This document shows positions 9,652 to 18,706 of a stretch of DNA of 64,000 nt, piece by piece; the stretch's first letter is position 1, and every line of letters begins with the position of its first letter. The DNA is from Parasedimentitalea psychrophila. GTDB lineage: Bacteria; Pseudomonadota; Alphaproteobacteria; Rhodobacterales; Rhodobacteraceae. The notes under the pieces were generated by a model. It had not been told where the DNA came from and did not search any database. It saw only the letters and a list, made by a program, of their open reading frames with translations. The stretch is from NCBI RefSeq assembly GCF_030285785.1, contig NZ_CP127247.1:3619501-3683500 (forward strand), read 5' to 3'. Position numbers and translations under genes: made by a program.

Positions 9652-10582
9652 CCTGGACAAATTGATCTTGAGGGAGGCCGCAGCGGGAAACTTCTGAGCC
9701 CCTCGCGCCGACGTTCCTGCATTGATCATGTGCGCAGCCAGATGAAGGTTTCTGAGCGCCGTGTATGCCGGGTTCTGGGCCAGCACCGGTCCACGCAACG
9801 TCGAGTGCCACAGGGGCGAGCTGACGAAGAACGTCTGGTCGCAGACATGATCGAACTGACGCGGCAGTACGGCCGGTATGGCTACCGCCGGGTGGCTGCT
9901 TTGTTACGAGACGCGGGCTGGCAGGTGAATGACAAACGTGTTGAGCGCTTGTGGAAACGTGAGGGGCTGAAGGTGCCTATGAAACAACCCAAGAAGGGGC
10001 GGCTCTGGCTAAACGATGGATCCTGTGTTCGGCTACGTCCCGAGTATCGCAATCATGTCTGGTCGTACGACTTCGTGCATCACCGAACCGATGATGGCAG
10101 GGCGTTCAGGACATTGAACATTCTGGACGAACACAGCCGAGAATGCTTGGCGATCCGGGTGAAGCGGAATCTGAACTCGACCGAAGTCATCGACGCGCTA
10201 ACGGACCTGTTCATCCTACGCGGCGTACCCGCGTACATTCGGTCAGACAATGGCCCTGAGTTCATTGCTGAGGCGGTCAGGGACTGGATCAAAGCCGTCG
10301 GAGCCAAGACGACCTACATCGAGCCTGGGCCCCCTTGGGAGAACGGATACTGCGAAAGCTTCAACGGGAGAATGCGGGATGAATTACTGAACGGTGAAAT
10401 CTTCTATTCGTTACGCGAGGCCCAAATCATCATCGAAAGCTGGAGGAAACACTACAACACCAAACGACCCCACAGTGCCCTGGGCTACCGCCCACCCGCG
10501 CCTGAGGCCATCGTACCGGTGGCCCAAAGGCCAACCATGCACTAACTTTCAACTTGGACCACGCAAGTGGGGCCGCTCATCC
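9652..10582 (+). mobile_element. 5'-truncated IS407-type IS3-family element ('IS-Y')
   Basis: The left end is removed at the joint with IS copy 2: only the last codons of its orfA remain ([13 protein letters not shown], stop at 9695-9697), followed by a complete orfB. The right end reads tggaccacgcaagtggggc then gctca. The same right end with part of the orfB tail recurs as remnants at 19918-20036, 31920-31993 and 35463-35540. Confidence 0.8.
9694..10545 (+). CDS. IS407-type transposase OrfB (from truncated IS-Y)
   Basis: About 283 codons. The sequence shows HTH_21-like [17 protein letters not shown], then the DDE core: [19 protein letters not shown] (Asp), [10 protein letters not shown] (Asp), [19 protein letters not shown] (Glu), and the tail [18 protein letters not shown]. 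The open frame is intact, but orfA, needed for the frameshift product, is missing, so the element is probably immobile. The exact start is uncertain because OrfB is normally made by frameshifting; the codon at 9694 is a boundary, not a claimed initiator. Confidence 0.8.
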   Translation: MSPSRRRSCIDHVRSQMKVSERRVCRVLGQHRSTQRRVPQGRADEERLVADMIELTRQYGRYGYRRVAALLRDAGWQVNDKRVERLWKREGLKVPMKQPKKGRLWLNDGSCVRLRPEYRNHVWSYDFVHHRTDDGRAFRTLNILDEHSRECLAIRVKRNLNSTEVIDALTDLFILRGVPAYIRSDNGPEFIAEAVRDWIKAVGAKTTYIEPGPPWENGYCESFNGRMRDELLNGEIFYSLREAQIIIESWRKHYNTKRPHSALGYRPPAPEAIVPVAQRPTMH

Positions 10583-10666
10583 ACGCCATCAACAAAGCCG
10601 CTAGACATAGACCATATTCCAAATAGGTGTTGGTGTTAGACTCCTTATGAGAAAGAACCGGGGCAA

Positions 10667-11332
10667 ATGATGAATTTGTTGAACTATCGCGCAGCAATTT
10701 TTGATCTGGATGGAACGTTGGTGATCAGCGAACCGGCCTGGCAAGCAGCGAAATCATCGGTCTCTGCCCGCTTTGGCCATTCGGTGTCGTCGGCATTCCT
10801 GGGTAGCCACGAAGGGCGGAACGTGACTGCTTTTGTGGACGAAGTGTTTGACAAATATGACGACGAGAGACGAGCAGAGGTCGTGTCGGAGATCAAGTCT
10901 GAAGCCTGGCGACTTCTTCCGTCTGAACTCAGACCGATACCCGGCGCTCAGGAATTTGTAAGGGCATTGTCACAGCAAGGTTTGCGGTTGGCTATTTGCT
11001 CGTCGTCACCCTCGCGCAATATTGATCTTTCCCTGAAGGTTGCCGGGATTGAGGACCTGTTTGATATTCGCGTGTCTGCCGATGGAATGAAACGAGGAAA
11101 ACCCCACCCCGCGCCGTACTTGGGAACACTTGAAAACCTTGCGCTGCCCGCTGATCAGGTGATTGTTTTCGAAGACTCGCTCGCAGGCGCTCGTTCAGCG
11201 GTTGATGCTGGATTGACCACTGTAGGGATCGGACCAAATTTACCTTCCGAACAGTTCGGTTTTTGCGCAATTCAGGTTCCGGATTACGAAACGCTGTTGT
11301 CTTCCATGGATCCGGGCCGTCGACTTCGGTGA
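10667..11332 (+). CDS. HAD-superfamily phosphatase/phosphoglucomutase-like
   Basis: A 221-residue HAD hydrolase of the beta-phosphoglucomutase/phosphatase type. Motif I is FDLDGT (nucleophile Asp13, Asp15), motif II is the Ser of ICSSS (about 112), motif III is Lys145 in KRGKPHP, and motif IV is FEDS (Glu169-Asp170). It has an alpha-helical cap between about 18 and 85. Such enzymes hydrolyse or isomerise sugar phosphates in the cytoplasm. It opens a run of three same-strand phosphatase-family genes just before an AfuABC-like importer, so an imported phosphate ester is a likely substrate (inference). Confidence 0.85.
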   Translation: MMNLLNYRAAIFDLDGTLVISEPAWQAAKSSVSARFGHSVSSAFLGSHEGRNVTAFVDEVFDKYDDERRAEVVSEIKSEAWRLLPSELRPIPGAQEFVRALSQQGLRLAICSSSPSRNIDLSLKVAGIEDLFDIRVSADGMKRGKPHPAPYLGTLENLALPADQVIVFEDSLAGARSAVDAGLTTVGIGPNLPSEQFGFCAIQVPDYETLLSSMDPGRRLR

Positions 11333-11681
11333 AGTCGCACCGCAATAACTAAGTCCCATGCAAATACCCATGGTGCCATTTACAGTCCTAGTTTCAACAC
11401 TGCCCGGCAAACAAGCGGCACTTTAGTTGCGTTCGACAAAGCTGGTTGCACCCTCCCGAAACCAACAATTACACCGCAAACACAGATACTTAACGCGGCT
11501 TAAGGGGAGGCGTTTGCGTTTGCGTAGTCCCCCGCGGTGCTACGGCAAGGAGCAAAGTACAGCACTTTTGGCGCTGTCATTTAGGTGGTCCAAGGTCCTG
11601 TGGAAACGGTTTTGGCGTTCATCACTGTTGGTGAAATGGCTCCAGACTTTCTTACCGTCGTTATTCGTGAGACAAATAATT
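11333..11681. other. gap without recognised gene
   Basis: About 350 bases between the HAD gene and the histidine-phosphatase-like gene. The frame of the downstream gene is open back to 11427, but the upstream translation is basic and low in similarity to the family. I therefore start the gene at 11682 and see nothing else in this gap. Confidence 0.35.
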
Positions 11682-12272
11682 ATGCATCAGAGAATTTGGT
11701 ATCTTACTCACCCGCAAGTATTGGTCGATCCTGCTAAAGAAATCCGGGATTGGTCGCTCAGTAACTTAGGGCAACGCCGGGTGATCACACTGGCAAATTC
11801 CAATGCCTTGGACAGAGTCACCGCTGTCATCAGCAGCACTGAAACCAAAGCTATTGAAACAGCTCGACCGTTGGCGGATGCCCTTAATTGCGAATTGGAA
11901 GTGCGTGAGCAGATGCATGAGAACGACCGCAGTACGACTGGTTTCTTGCCTTCCAAAGAGTTTGAAATCGTTGCTGACCAGTTTTTTGCCTCTCCCGACA
12001 CCAGTGTTAGAGGCTGGGAAACTGCAACGGCAGCCCAGTCTCGAGTTGTAGCAGAAATTCGCAACTGTCTAAGTGTTCATGAGGAAGGTGACGTGTTGTT
12101 TGTCGGACATGGCGCGGTTGGAACCCGGTTGTATTGCTACCTGTTTGGCGTCCCCATTGATCGGAAGTTTGACCAAGGTTCTGGCGGTGGTGGAAACTTC
12201 TTCCAGTTCAGCACGTTGCAGAGTAGACCAACGTCTCATTGGCGCCCGATGGAAGACATGACCGGAAATTAA
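11682..12272 (+). CDS. histidine phosphatase-fold protein with altered RHG motif
   Basis: A 196-residue protein with the histidine phosphatase layout. The phosphate-binding second histidine is in VLFVGHGAVGTRL and the T.E.R region is SSTETKAIETARPLADAL. The usual N-terminal RHG is replaced by T-H-P (WYLTHPQV, His10), so the nucleophilic His is kept but the arginine and glycine are lost. Activity may therefore be altered or lost. ATG 11682 begins immediately where family similarity begins. It lies 42 bases before the inositol monophosphatase gene, suggesting co-transcription. Confidence 0.7.
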   Translation: MHQRIWYLTHPQVLVDPAKEIRDWSLSNLGQRRVITLANSNALDRVTAVISSTETKAIETARPLADALNCELEVREQMHENDRSTTGFLPSKEFEIVADQFFASPDTSVRGWETATAAQSRVVAEIRNCLSVHEEGDVLFVGHGAVGTRLYCYLFGVPIDRKFDQGSGGGGNFFQFSTLQSRPTSHWRPMEDMTGN

Positions 12273-12314
12273 AGACCCTGAGCGGGTCCAAGCGACATTA
12301 CGGAGGAATCCCCA

Positions 12315-13097
12315 TTGAATACCAGATCACAAAAAGCGATTGAGATAGCAAAAAGTGGCGGGACATTGGCCCTCGACTATTTTCAGCGCGTCGGCAGTCT
12401 TGATGTGGTCGACAAAGGGCTGCAAGATTTTGTTTCGGAAGCGGATCAAAATGTTGAGTTACTCATCCGAAAGCTAATTGAAGAGGCGTATCCTGACGAT
12501 GGTATCGTCGGAGAGGAGCATGCGCCAAAGCCCAGCAAGTCGGGCTACAATTGGGTAATTGACCCAATCGATGGCACAACGAATTTCCTAAATTCGATCC
12601 CTGCTTGGTGTGTTGTCCTAGCCGTAGTGAAAGAGGACCAAACGCAAATAGGAGTGATCTTTGACCCGATCCACGATGAGACATTCCATGCTGTCCGAGG
12701 GGGCGGCGCGACCCTCAATGGCAATCCACTTATCTGCAGCGCTGACACTGCAATGAACCGCGGCAGTATCGGCACGGGGTATTGCAACCGATCCAGCAAA
12801 CCCAACACGACCAAGTTGATCACCGAAGTTCTGGAGCAAGACGGAGTCTTTCACCGTAATGCCTCGGGGGCGTTGTCACTGGCCTATACCGCAGCTGGGC
12901 GATTGATCGGATATGTTGAGGAGCACATGAATGCGTGGGATTGTTTGGCTGGACAACTGATCACCGAAGAGGCTGGTGGACGCGTCGAACAACAGTCGGC
13001 GGATCAGATGATAGCCGAAGGCGGGCGGGTTGTTGCAGGAAGTGCGGGAATATTTGATGAATTAGTTCGCATCGCAGACACGGTCTTTGAAGACTAA
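12315..13097 (+). CDS. inositol monophosphatase family protein
   Basis: A 260-residue metal-dependent sugar phosphatase. Metal ligands are visible: GIVGEEH (Glu67), WVIDPIDGTTNF (Asp83, Asp86) and WDCLAGQLITEEAGG in the C-terminal half. Family members dephosphorylate inositol phosphates, PAP or sugar phosphates. The TTG start at 12315 is supported by GGAGG at 12302-12306. It is probably in one unit with the two preceding genes. Exact substrate is unknown. Confidence 0.88.
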   Translation: MNTRSQKAIEIAKSGGTLALDYFQRVGSLDVVDKGLQDFVSEADQNVELLIRKLIEEAYPDDGIVGEEHAPKPSKSGYNWVIDPIDGTTNFLNSIPAWCVVLAVVKEDQTQIGVIFDPIHDETFHAVRGGGATLNGNPLICSADTAMNRGSIGTGYCNRSSKPNTTKLITEVLEQDGVFHRNASGALSLAYTAAGRLIGYVEEHMNAWDCLAGQLITEEAGGRVEQQSADQMIAEGGRVVAGSAGIFDELVRIADTVFED

Positions 13098-13624
13098 TCT
13101 ACGGTTAAAAGAACAGGCCCGACGGCATCCAGACCAACGGTTACATCTGTGCCCGCCGTTCGTGGGTTATCGACGGTTCCCTTACTACAAACACTTGGCC
13201 AAAGCTGGCTACCGACATAGCTGGCCTTGGACACGTTAATCGCGAACCCTTCTTATACGCCTAGTTTAAAGCCTGTTGGACGAACCGAGAGGTTGGCAGG
13301 ATCTTGGGACGGCAGACTTTGAAAGAAGACAAGCACTGTAGCTGCAAGGCGCCTACAGCTCTAGGGGTTATTCAGACCGCTGATGTATGTCGGCGGCACT
13401 GGATCAGCTCGGCGACGTTCTATAAATATAAATCGAAGTACGGTGGCATGGAACCGTCTGACGTGAAGCTGCTTAGGGCCTTGGAAGACGAGAACGGAAG
13501 CAGTTCAATGCCTCATGGCTGCCGCTCTCTGCGAATGGCGTCGGCCTAGCGGCAGTGAATCTGGCCTGTAGAGGCGCGTTCGAATTTGGCTGACAGCAGC
13601 CCCGTGAGAGCCAGATTGTCACAT
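13098..13624. other. gap with an IS3-family orfA remnant
   Basis: Most of this 527-bp gap is featureless. Bases about 13340-13500 (+) encode a degraded IS3-family OrfA segment: HWISSATFYKYKSKYGGMEP followed by VKLLRALEDEN. It resembles, but is not the same as, OrfA of the 1,197-bp IS. It separates the phosphatase genes from the ABC importer genes. Confidence 0.65.
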
Positions 13625-14173
13625 TTAGTTTTGGGCGAACACACGCACTTCGCAATTTTCCATGTCGAAATTTGCCAGTGCACGGAACGTATTTCCGTGA
13701 CCAACAATTGCGAGTGGCCGGTTGGAATACTGGTCTAAGGTTTTGCAAAAATTCTGGATGCGCTTGTCAAAACTGTCATGGGGCTCTTCTGCCACCCCAT
13801 ATTGATTCTGGGGGCCAGAATGCCACCAGACTTCGTCCAAATGATTAAATGAGAGTTCAGGGAAGTCAGCTGCCAGTTCCTCGGGCGCGCGACCTATATC
13901 ACAAGCGTGATCAAGGCGTTCGCGGTGGTCTGCAACAACTTGGATTGGGGCGATCCCATCAAACATTAGCTTGGCCGTTTGGATCGCGCGCGTCAGAGGC
14001 GTGGTGAGTACGGATTGAATCCCAAGGTCTAGGATTTGTTCACGGGCAGCACGGGCCTGTTGGCGACCCAATTCGGTGAGTTGAGCGTCAACGATCATCG
14101 GATCGGCAGCGCCCGGTTCCAGGTTCAGGGCATTGAATTCGGATTGGCCGTGTCGGATGAGGTAAACAGTCAT
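13625..14173 (-). CDS. histidine phosphatase family protein
   Basis: A 182-residue phosphoglycerate-mutase-like histidine phosphatase with the canonical nucleophile motif YLIRHGQSE (His8) and the second histidine in AIVGHGNTFRAL (about residue 157). Other family regions are LTELGRQQA and TPLTRAIQTA. It is divergent from the binding-protein gene at 14303, so the roughly 130-bp gap probably holds a shared regulatory region. It fits the phosphate-ester theme of the neighbouring importer. Confidence 0.88.
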   Translation of the reverse strand: MTVYLIRHGQSEFNALNLEPGAADPMIVDAQLTELGRQQARAAREQILDLGIQSVLTTPLTRAIQTAKLMFDGIAPIQVVADHRERLDHACDIGRAPEELAADFPELSFNHLDEVWWHSGPQNQYGVAEEPHDSFDKRIQNFCKTLDQYSNRPLAIVGHGNTFRALANFDMENCEVRVFAQN

Positions 14174-14302
14174 AGGCGCTTTCCGGTGTTCGAATGCTTG
14201 AATGAAATTCTATGCACACGATTGCAAAGTAAACGCGGCTTTACTAGGCTCTATGTTAGTAGGCTAACGAAAAGACTAATTTTATCAATTGGGAGGATGA
14301 AT

Positions 14303-15331
14303 ATGTTGAATGTACGTTCAGGGATTATTATGGGCGCGTTGTCGTTGGTTGCCTCGGCTTCGGTGGCTCAGGCCGATGGCAAGCTGGCCCTGTATTGCAG
14401 TGCGCAAGAAGACTGGTGCCAGTTGATGGCACGCAGTTTTGAAGATGCGACCGGTATTGACGTGAATATGTCACGCAAAAGCTCCGGTGAAACTTTCGCT
14501 CAGGTCAAAGCCGAATCGGTCAACCCCAAAGGGGATGTTTGGTGGGGTGGTACCGGCGATCCACACCTGCAGGCCGCAGAAGAAAACCTGACCGAAGCCT
14601 ATGTTTCGCCAATGCGTGATCAGTTGCACGACTGGGCGATCTCACAGGCGACCTCGGCGAATGACAAAACCATCGGCATCTATTCGGGTGCATTGGGGTA
14701 TGGCTATAATACTGATTTGGTGGCCGCCAACAATCTACCCGAGCCGGCTTGCTGGAAAGACTTGTTGAAGCCAGAGTATAAAGGGCACGTCCAAATGGCG
14801 AACCCGAATTCATCCGGGACTGCCTACACCACGCTTGCCACCATGGTTCAGCTGTTTGGTGAGGACGAGGGTTTTGAATTCATGAAGGGCCTGCATGCCA
14901 ACGTGAACCAATACACAAAATCCGGCTCTGCCCCGATCAAGGCCGCAGCACGTGGGGAAAACACCATCGGTATCGTGTTTATGCATGACGCCGTGAAACA
15001 GGCCGTTTCTGGCTTCCCGATCAAGGTTGTCGCACCGTGCGAAGGCACCGGCTACGAGATTGGCTCGATGTCGATCATTGCGGGTGCACGCAACATGGAA
15101 AACGCCAAAATTTTCTACGATTGGGCCCTGTCGGCCGAAGCACAGAATCTGGCGTTGCAGGTGAATGCATTCCAGGTGCCGTCAAACACCGGTGCCGAAA
15201 CGTCCGAGTCCGCGCCTGATATGTCGTCGATCACTTTGATCGATTACGATTTCAGCAAATACGGCTCGAGCGCCGAGCGTAAGCGGTTGCTTCAAAAGTG
15301 GGACAACGACGTCTCTGTGTTGCCCCAGTAA
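14303..15331 (+). CDS. ABC importer periplasmic binding protein (AfuA/FbpA-like)
   Basis: A 342-residue family-1 type solute-binding protein with a signal peptide (residues 1-24, cleavage near VAQADG). The mature protein begins KLALYCSAQEDW and contains KPEYKGHVQMANPNSSGTAY and GEIGSMS-type elements of iron(III)/AfuA-like binding proteins. ATG 14303 is chosen because GGGAGG (14291-14296) gives 6-base spacing; the ATG at 14297 abuts it. It is followed by a fused double permease and an ATPase, a complete importer. AfuABC of Actinobacillus is known as a hexose-phosphate importer, while FbpABC imports ferric iron. Neighbouring phosphatases favour a phosphorylated substrate here (inference). Confidence 0.85.
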   Translation: MLNVRSGIIMGALSLVASASVAQADGKLALYCSAQEDWCQLMARSFEDATGIDVNMSRKSSGETFAQVKAESVNPKGDVWWGGTGDPHLQAAEENLTEAYVSPMRDQLHDWAISQATSANDKTIGIYSGALGYGYNTDLVAANNLPEPACWKDLLKPEYKGHVQMANPNSSGTAYTTLATMVQLFGEDEGFEFMKGLHANVNQYTKSGSAPIKAAARGENTIGIVFMHDAVKQAVSGFPIKVVAPCEGTGYEIGSMSIIAGARNMENAKIFYDWALSAEAQNLALQVNAFQVPSNTGAETSESAPDMSSITLIDYDFSKYGSSAERKRLLQKWDNDVSVLPQ

Positions 15332-15349
15332 GAATAGGCACCGCATAAA

Positions 15350-17563
15350 TTGAAAATTTCGAGCAGTGAAAACAAGACCCTCCCGGTATTGATCTTTTGG
15401 ATCTTCGCCGGGTGGGTCGGTTTCGCCGTCCTGCCCTGGTATGGGGTAGAAGACGGCTTCTTTGCGTTTGACTGGGTGTTTGATGGCTATCCTATGGATC
15501 GCGATTATGCCCCGGCGGCATTTCTACTGGCACAGGGTAAGAACCTGTGGTTGGCGCCATTGGTGCTTGGGCTGTTAGCCCCCTTGGTGGCCCTCCAGAT
15601 GAAAAAAACGGATCCGCGCTATGGCGCTGTATTGCTGGCTGTCGGCGCTGTCGGGCTGGCATGGATGGTGGCACAAGGAATGGCCATTGGCATCCGCGGC
15701 TGGACAGCGGACTGGCTAGGCATGGTGTTTGGGCCGATCGAAACCCGCCAATACGGCATGGGCTACGGTGCGCTACTGACCGCGTCGGCCTTTCTTTTTC
15801 TGTTTACACAGGGGTTGGCAGCGCGCGGCGCAATTAATGGAGACGTTTTTGTCGTCAGCGCAATCACCGGTGTGATCGCAATTGTGACGATTTTTGTGTT
15901 CTTCCCGATTGCCAAGCTTATGGCAGCCGCCTTCATTGGTGATGATGGCAGCATTTCCGTGTTGTCGTTCATAGCCAAATTTGGCGACAAGCGCATATGG
16001 GGGCTTGGCTGTCTTAGCGGTGGCCGTTGTGGCGCGGCGTGGAACTCGTTCTTCCTGGCCATCATAGTTGCAACCATCACCACAACCATGGGTCTTGTCT
16101 TCGCACTAGTGGTGACGCGATCTGGGTTCAAGTACAAGCGGCTGCTGCGGGCACTGACCGTTTTGCCCATCATCACCCCTCCGTTTGTGATCGGCCTCGC
16201 TATCATCTTGTTGTTTGGGCTTTCTGGTTCGATCACAGGATTTTTTGCAGATATATTCGGCGTTCAACCTACACGTTGGGTTTACGGTTTGCCGGGCATC
16301 ATTATTGCGCAGTCCCTGGCGTATACGCCGATTGCCTTTCTGGTGCTGATTGGCGTGGTTGAGGGGGTTAGTCCTTCGATGGAAGAGGCGGCACAAACCC
16401 TGCGCGCCAGCCGTTGGGAGGTGTTCAAGACGGTGTCGCTGCCGCTGATGCGGCCCGGTTTGGCAAATGCGTTTTTGCTGGGCTTCATCGAAAGCATGGC
16501 CGACTTTGGCAATCCGCTCGTGCTGGGCGGCAACTACGATGTGCTTTCGACCGAAATCTTCTTTGCCATTGTGGGTGCGCAATATGATCAGGGTCGCGCG
16601 GCTGTGCTGGCGATTGTTCTGCTGTCTTTCACATTGGGCGCGTTTTACGCCCAACGGTTCTGGCTGGGGCGCAAATCCTATACCACTGTTTCAGGTAAAG
16701 GCGACGCTGGGGTTCACCCCGCAATGCCCCGCGGATTGGCGATTACGACGTTAACGATTGCCTCCATTTGGGGCATGTTCACCGTGGTGATCTACGGCAT
16801 GATTTTTTACGGCAGCGTTGTCGAAGTTTGGGGCATGAACAACACGCTTACGTTCAAGCACTACATCACTGCGTTCTCGTTCCGGATCGAGGACAGCGGC
16901 ATTCGCTGGACCGGTTCAGCCTGGGACAGCTTCTGGACCACGCTAAAGATTGCAACCGTCGCGGCCCCTTTGACCGCGGGCATCGGGTTGATCACCGCTT
17001 ATCTGTTGACGCGACAGAACTTTGCCGGGCGCAATGCCTTTGAATTTGGCACCATGCTCAGCTTTGCCATTCCCGGCACGGTGATTGGTGTCAGCTACAT
17101 TTTGGCGTTCAACGTACCACCTGTCGAAATTACCGGCACCGGTGTGATCCTGGTGGTCTGTTTCATCTTTCGCAACATGCCAGTTGGCGTCAGGGCAGGG
17201 ATTGCGTCCATGTCGCAGCTGGATAAATCGCTCGACGAAAGCTCGCTTACGCTGGGCGCAAACAGCTGGCAGACGTTCCGAAGTGTTATGCTGCCGTTGC
17301 TGCGGCCGGCTATTATGGCGGCGCTTGTCTATAGTTTTGTACGGGCGATGACGGCGATATCTGCGGTGATTTTCCTGGTGAGCGCCGAATACAACATGGC
17401 CACGAGCTACATCATCGGCCGCGTTGAAAACAATGATTACGGTCTGGCGATTGCCTATTCGACAACTTTGATTTTCGTGATGCTGTCTGCGGTTCTGCTG
17501 ATGCAGTTGGTGGTTGGTAAAACGCGAATTGGGCGGCGCGGCGCCGGACGAGAGAAAGAATGA
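15350..17563 (+). CDS. ABC importer fused permease (AfuB/FbpB-like)
   Basis: A 737-residue inner-membrane protein with two binding-protein-dependent permease domains in one chain. Each has an EAA-type loop: EEAAQTLRASRWEVFKTVSL (about residues 345-364) and DESSLTLGANSWQTFRSVML (about 627-646). About four hydrophobic segments precede the first domain. The length fits fused AfuB/FbpB permeases. It follows the binding protein by 18 bases and overlaps the ATPase gene by 4 bases (ATGA at 17560), showing one operon. The start codon is TTG with a weak ribosome-binding site. Confidence 0.88.
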   Translation: MKISSSENKTLPVLIFWIFAGWVGFAVLPWYGVEDGFFAFDWVFDGYPMDRDYAPAAFLLAQGKNLWLAPLVLGLLAPLVALQMKKTDPRYGAVLLAVGAVGLAWMVAQGMAIGIRGWTADWLGMVFGPIETRQYGMGYGALLTASAFLFLFTQGLAARGAINGDVFVVSAITGVIAIVTIFVFFPIAKLMAAAFIGDDGSISVLSFIAKFGDKRIWGLGCLSGGRCGAAWNSFFLAIIVATITTTMGLVFALVVTRSGFKYKRLLRALTVLPIITPPFVIGLAIILLFGLSGSITGFFADIFGVQPTRWVYGLPGIIIAQSLAYTPIAFLVLIGVVEGVSPSMEEAAQTLRASRWEVFKTVSLPLMRPGLANAFLLGFIESMADFGNPLVLGGNYDVLSTEIFFAIVGAQYDQGRAAVLAIVLLSFTLGAFYAQRFWLGRKSYTTVSGKGDAGVHPAMPRGLAITTLTIASIWGMFTVVIYGMIFYGSVVEVWGMNNTLTFKHYITAFSFRIEDSGIRWTGSAWDSFWTTLKIATVAAPLTAGIGLITAYLLTRQNFAGRNAFEFGTMLSFAIPGTVIGVSYILAFNVPPVEITGTGVILVVCFIFRNMPVGVRAGIASMSQLDKSLDESSLTLGANSWQTFRSVMLPLLRPAIMAALVYSFVRAMTAISAVIFLVSAEYNMATSYIIGRVENNDYGLAIAYSTTLIFVMLSAVLLMQLVVGKTRIGRRGAGREKE

Positions 17564-18642
17564 CTATGACTGAACCCATGAATAACAAAGCGGCTTCGGT
17601 GAGCTTTCATAACGTCACCAAAGTCTACGGCAAGGATGTTGTTGCCGTAGACAATATCGATCTTGTGATTGAGCCGGGAAAACTGGTGACGTTGCTGGGC
17701 CCATCGGGTTGCGGCAAAACCACGACGTTACGTATGATCGCCGGGCTGGAAATGGCGACAAAGGGCAAGATTTCCATCGGCGGAACCGATGTCACGCGGC
17801 TGCCCGCGACGGATCGGGACGTGTCGATGGTGTTCCAGTCATATGCACTGTTCCCGCATATGACGGTGATCGAAAATGTATCCTACGGGTTGCGGTTTTC
17901 CGGCCATCCCAAGGGCGAGATCCGGGGTACAGCACTGGATGGCTTGGGTCTGGTTGGGCTTGCCGATTTTGCCGATCGTTTGCCTAGCGAACTGTCAGGC
18001 GGGCAGCAGCAGCGTGTTGCGGTGGCCCGCGCACTGGTGCTGAAACCACAGGTATTGCTGTTTGACGAACCATTGTCGAATCTGGACGCAAAACTACGTC
18101 GGCAGGTGCGTGAGGAAATTCGCGAAATTCAGCAAAACCTTGGTTTGACGGTTGTCTATGTTACCCATGACCAGGAAGAGGCGCTGGCGGTTTCAGATAC
18201 CATTGTAGTGATGCGTAACGCAGCGATTGCCCAAATCGGAACCCCGCGCGAGTTGTATGATGCCCCCGCCGATCGTTTTGTGGCTGACTTCATTGGCGAG
18301 GCAAATCTGGTCGATTGTATCATCAAGAGCGTCGATGGAGGAATGGCCGAAGTCGATGTCGCCGGTTACAGCTACCGCCTGGCTTCACGCGGACTTGGTG
18401 TTGGGTCGGAAACCATGGCGGTGCGTCCAAGTCGAATTGTTCTGAACCGGACAGCGTCGGATGACGGGCTTGCAGTGACGGTGACCAAGGCGACCTATGT
18501 CGGGTCACGGATGGAATACACCCTTTCGACGCCGGTTGGGCAATTGTTCGCGACCTTGGATGACGTCTATGACGCGATCGAAGTGGGTCAACAGGTAACT
18601 ATGCAATTTGCGGATAAGGGCCCTGTGCTCCTGCCTGACTGA
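17560..18642 (+). CDS. ABC importer ATPase (AfuC/FbpC/PotA-like)
   Basis: A 360-residue nucleotide-binding subunit. It shows Walker A GPSGCGKTT, Q-loop MVFQSYALFPHMT, signature LSGGQQQRVAVARAL, Walker B LLFDEPLSNLD, H-loop YVTHDQEEALAVSD, and a C-terminal TOBE-like regulatory domain from about residue 240. It energises the fused permease encoded directly upstream. There is no sign of truncation. Confidence 0.93.
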   Translation: MTMTEPMNNKAASVSFHNVTKVYGKDVVAVDNIDLVIEPGKLVTLLGPSGCGKTTTLRMIAGLEMATKGKISIGGTDVTRLPATDRDVSMVFQSYALFPHMTVIENVSYGLRFSGHPKGEIRGTALDGLGLVGLADFADRLPSELSGGQQQRVAVARALVLKPQVLLFDEPLSNLDAKLRRQVREEIREIQQNLGLTVVYVTHDQEEALAVSDTIVVMRNAAIAQIGTPRELYDAPADRFVADFIGEANLVDCIIKSVDGGMAEVDVAGYSYRLASRGLGVGSETMAVRPSRIVLNRTASDDGLAVTVTKATYVGSRMEYTLSTPVGQLFATLDDVYDAIEVGQQVTMQFADKGPVLLPD

Positions 18643-18706
18643 TGAACAAAAGAGGGTCAGTGTCAAAGTGGTCTTGTCGCGGTTTAGTTCCGCCCTTTGT
18701 GCTCAT

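Noticed and set aside
14036-14302. N-terminal extension of the binding protein at 14303
   Set aside because: It would run through the divergent phosphatase promoter and hide a perfect signal peptide and Shine-Dalgarno.
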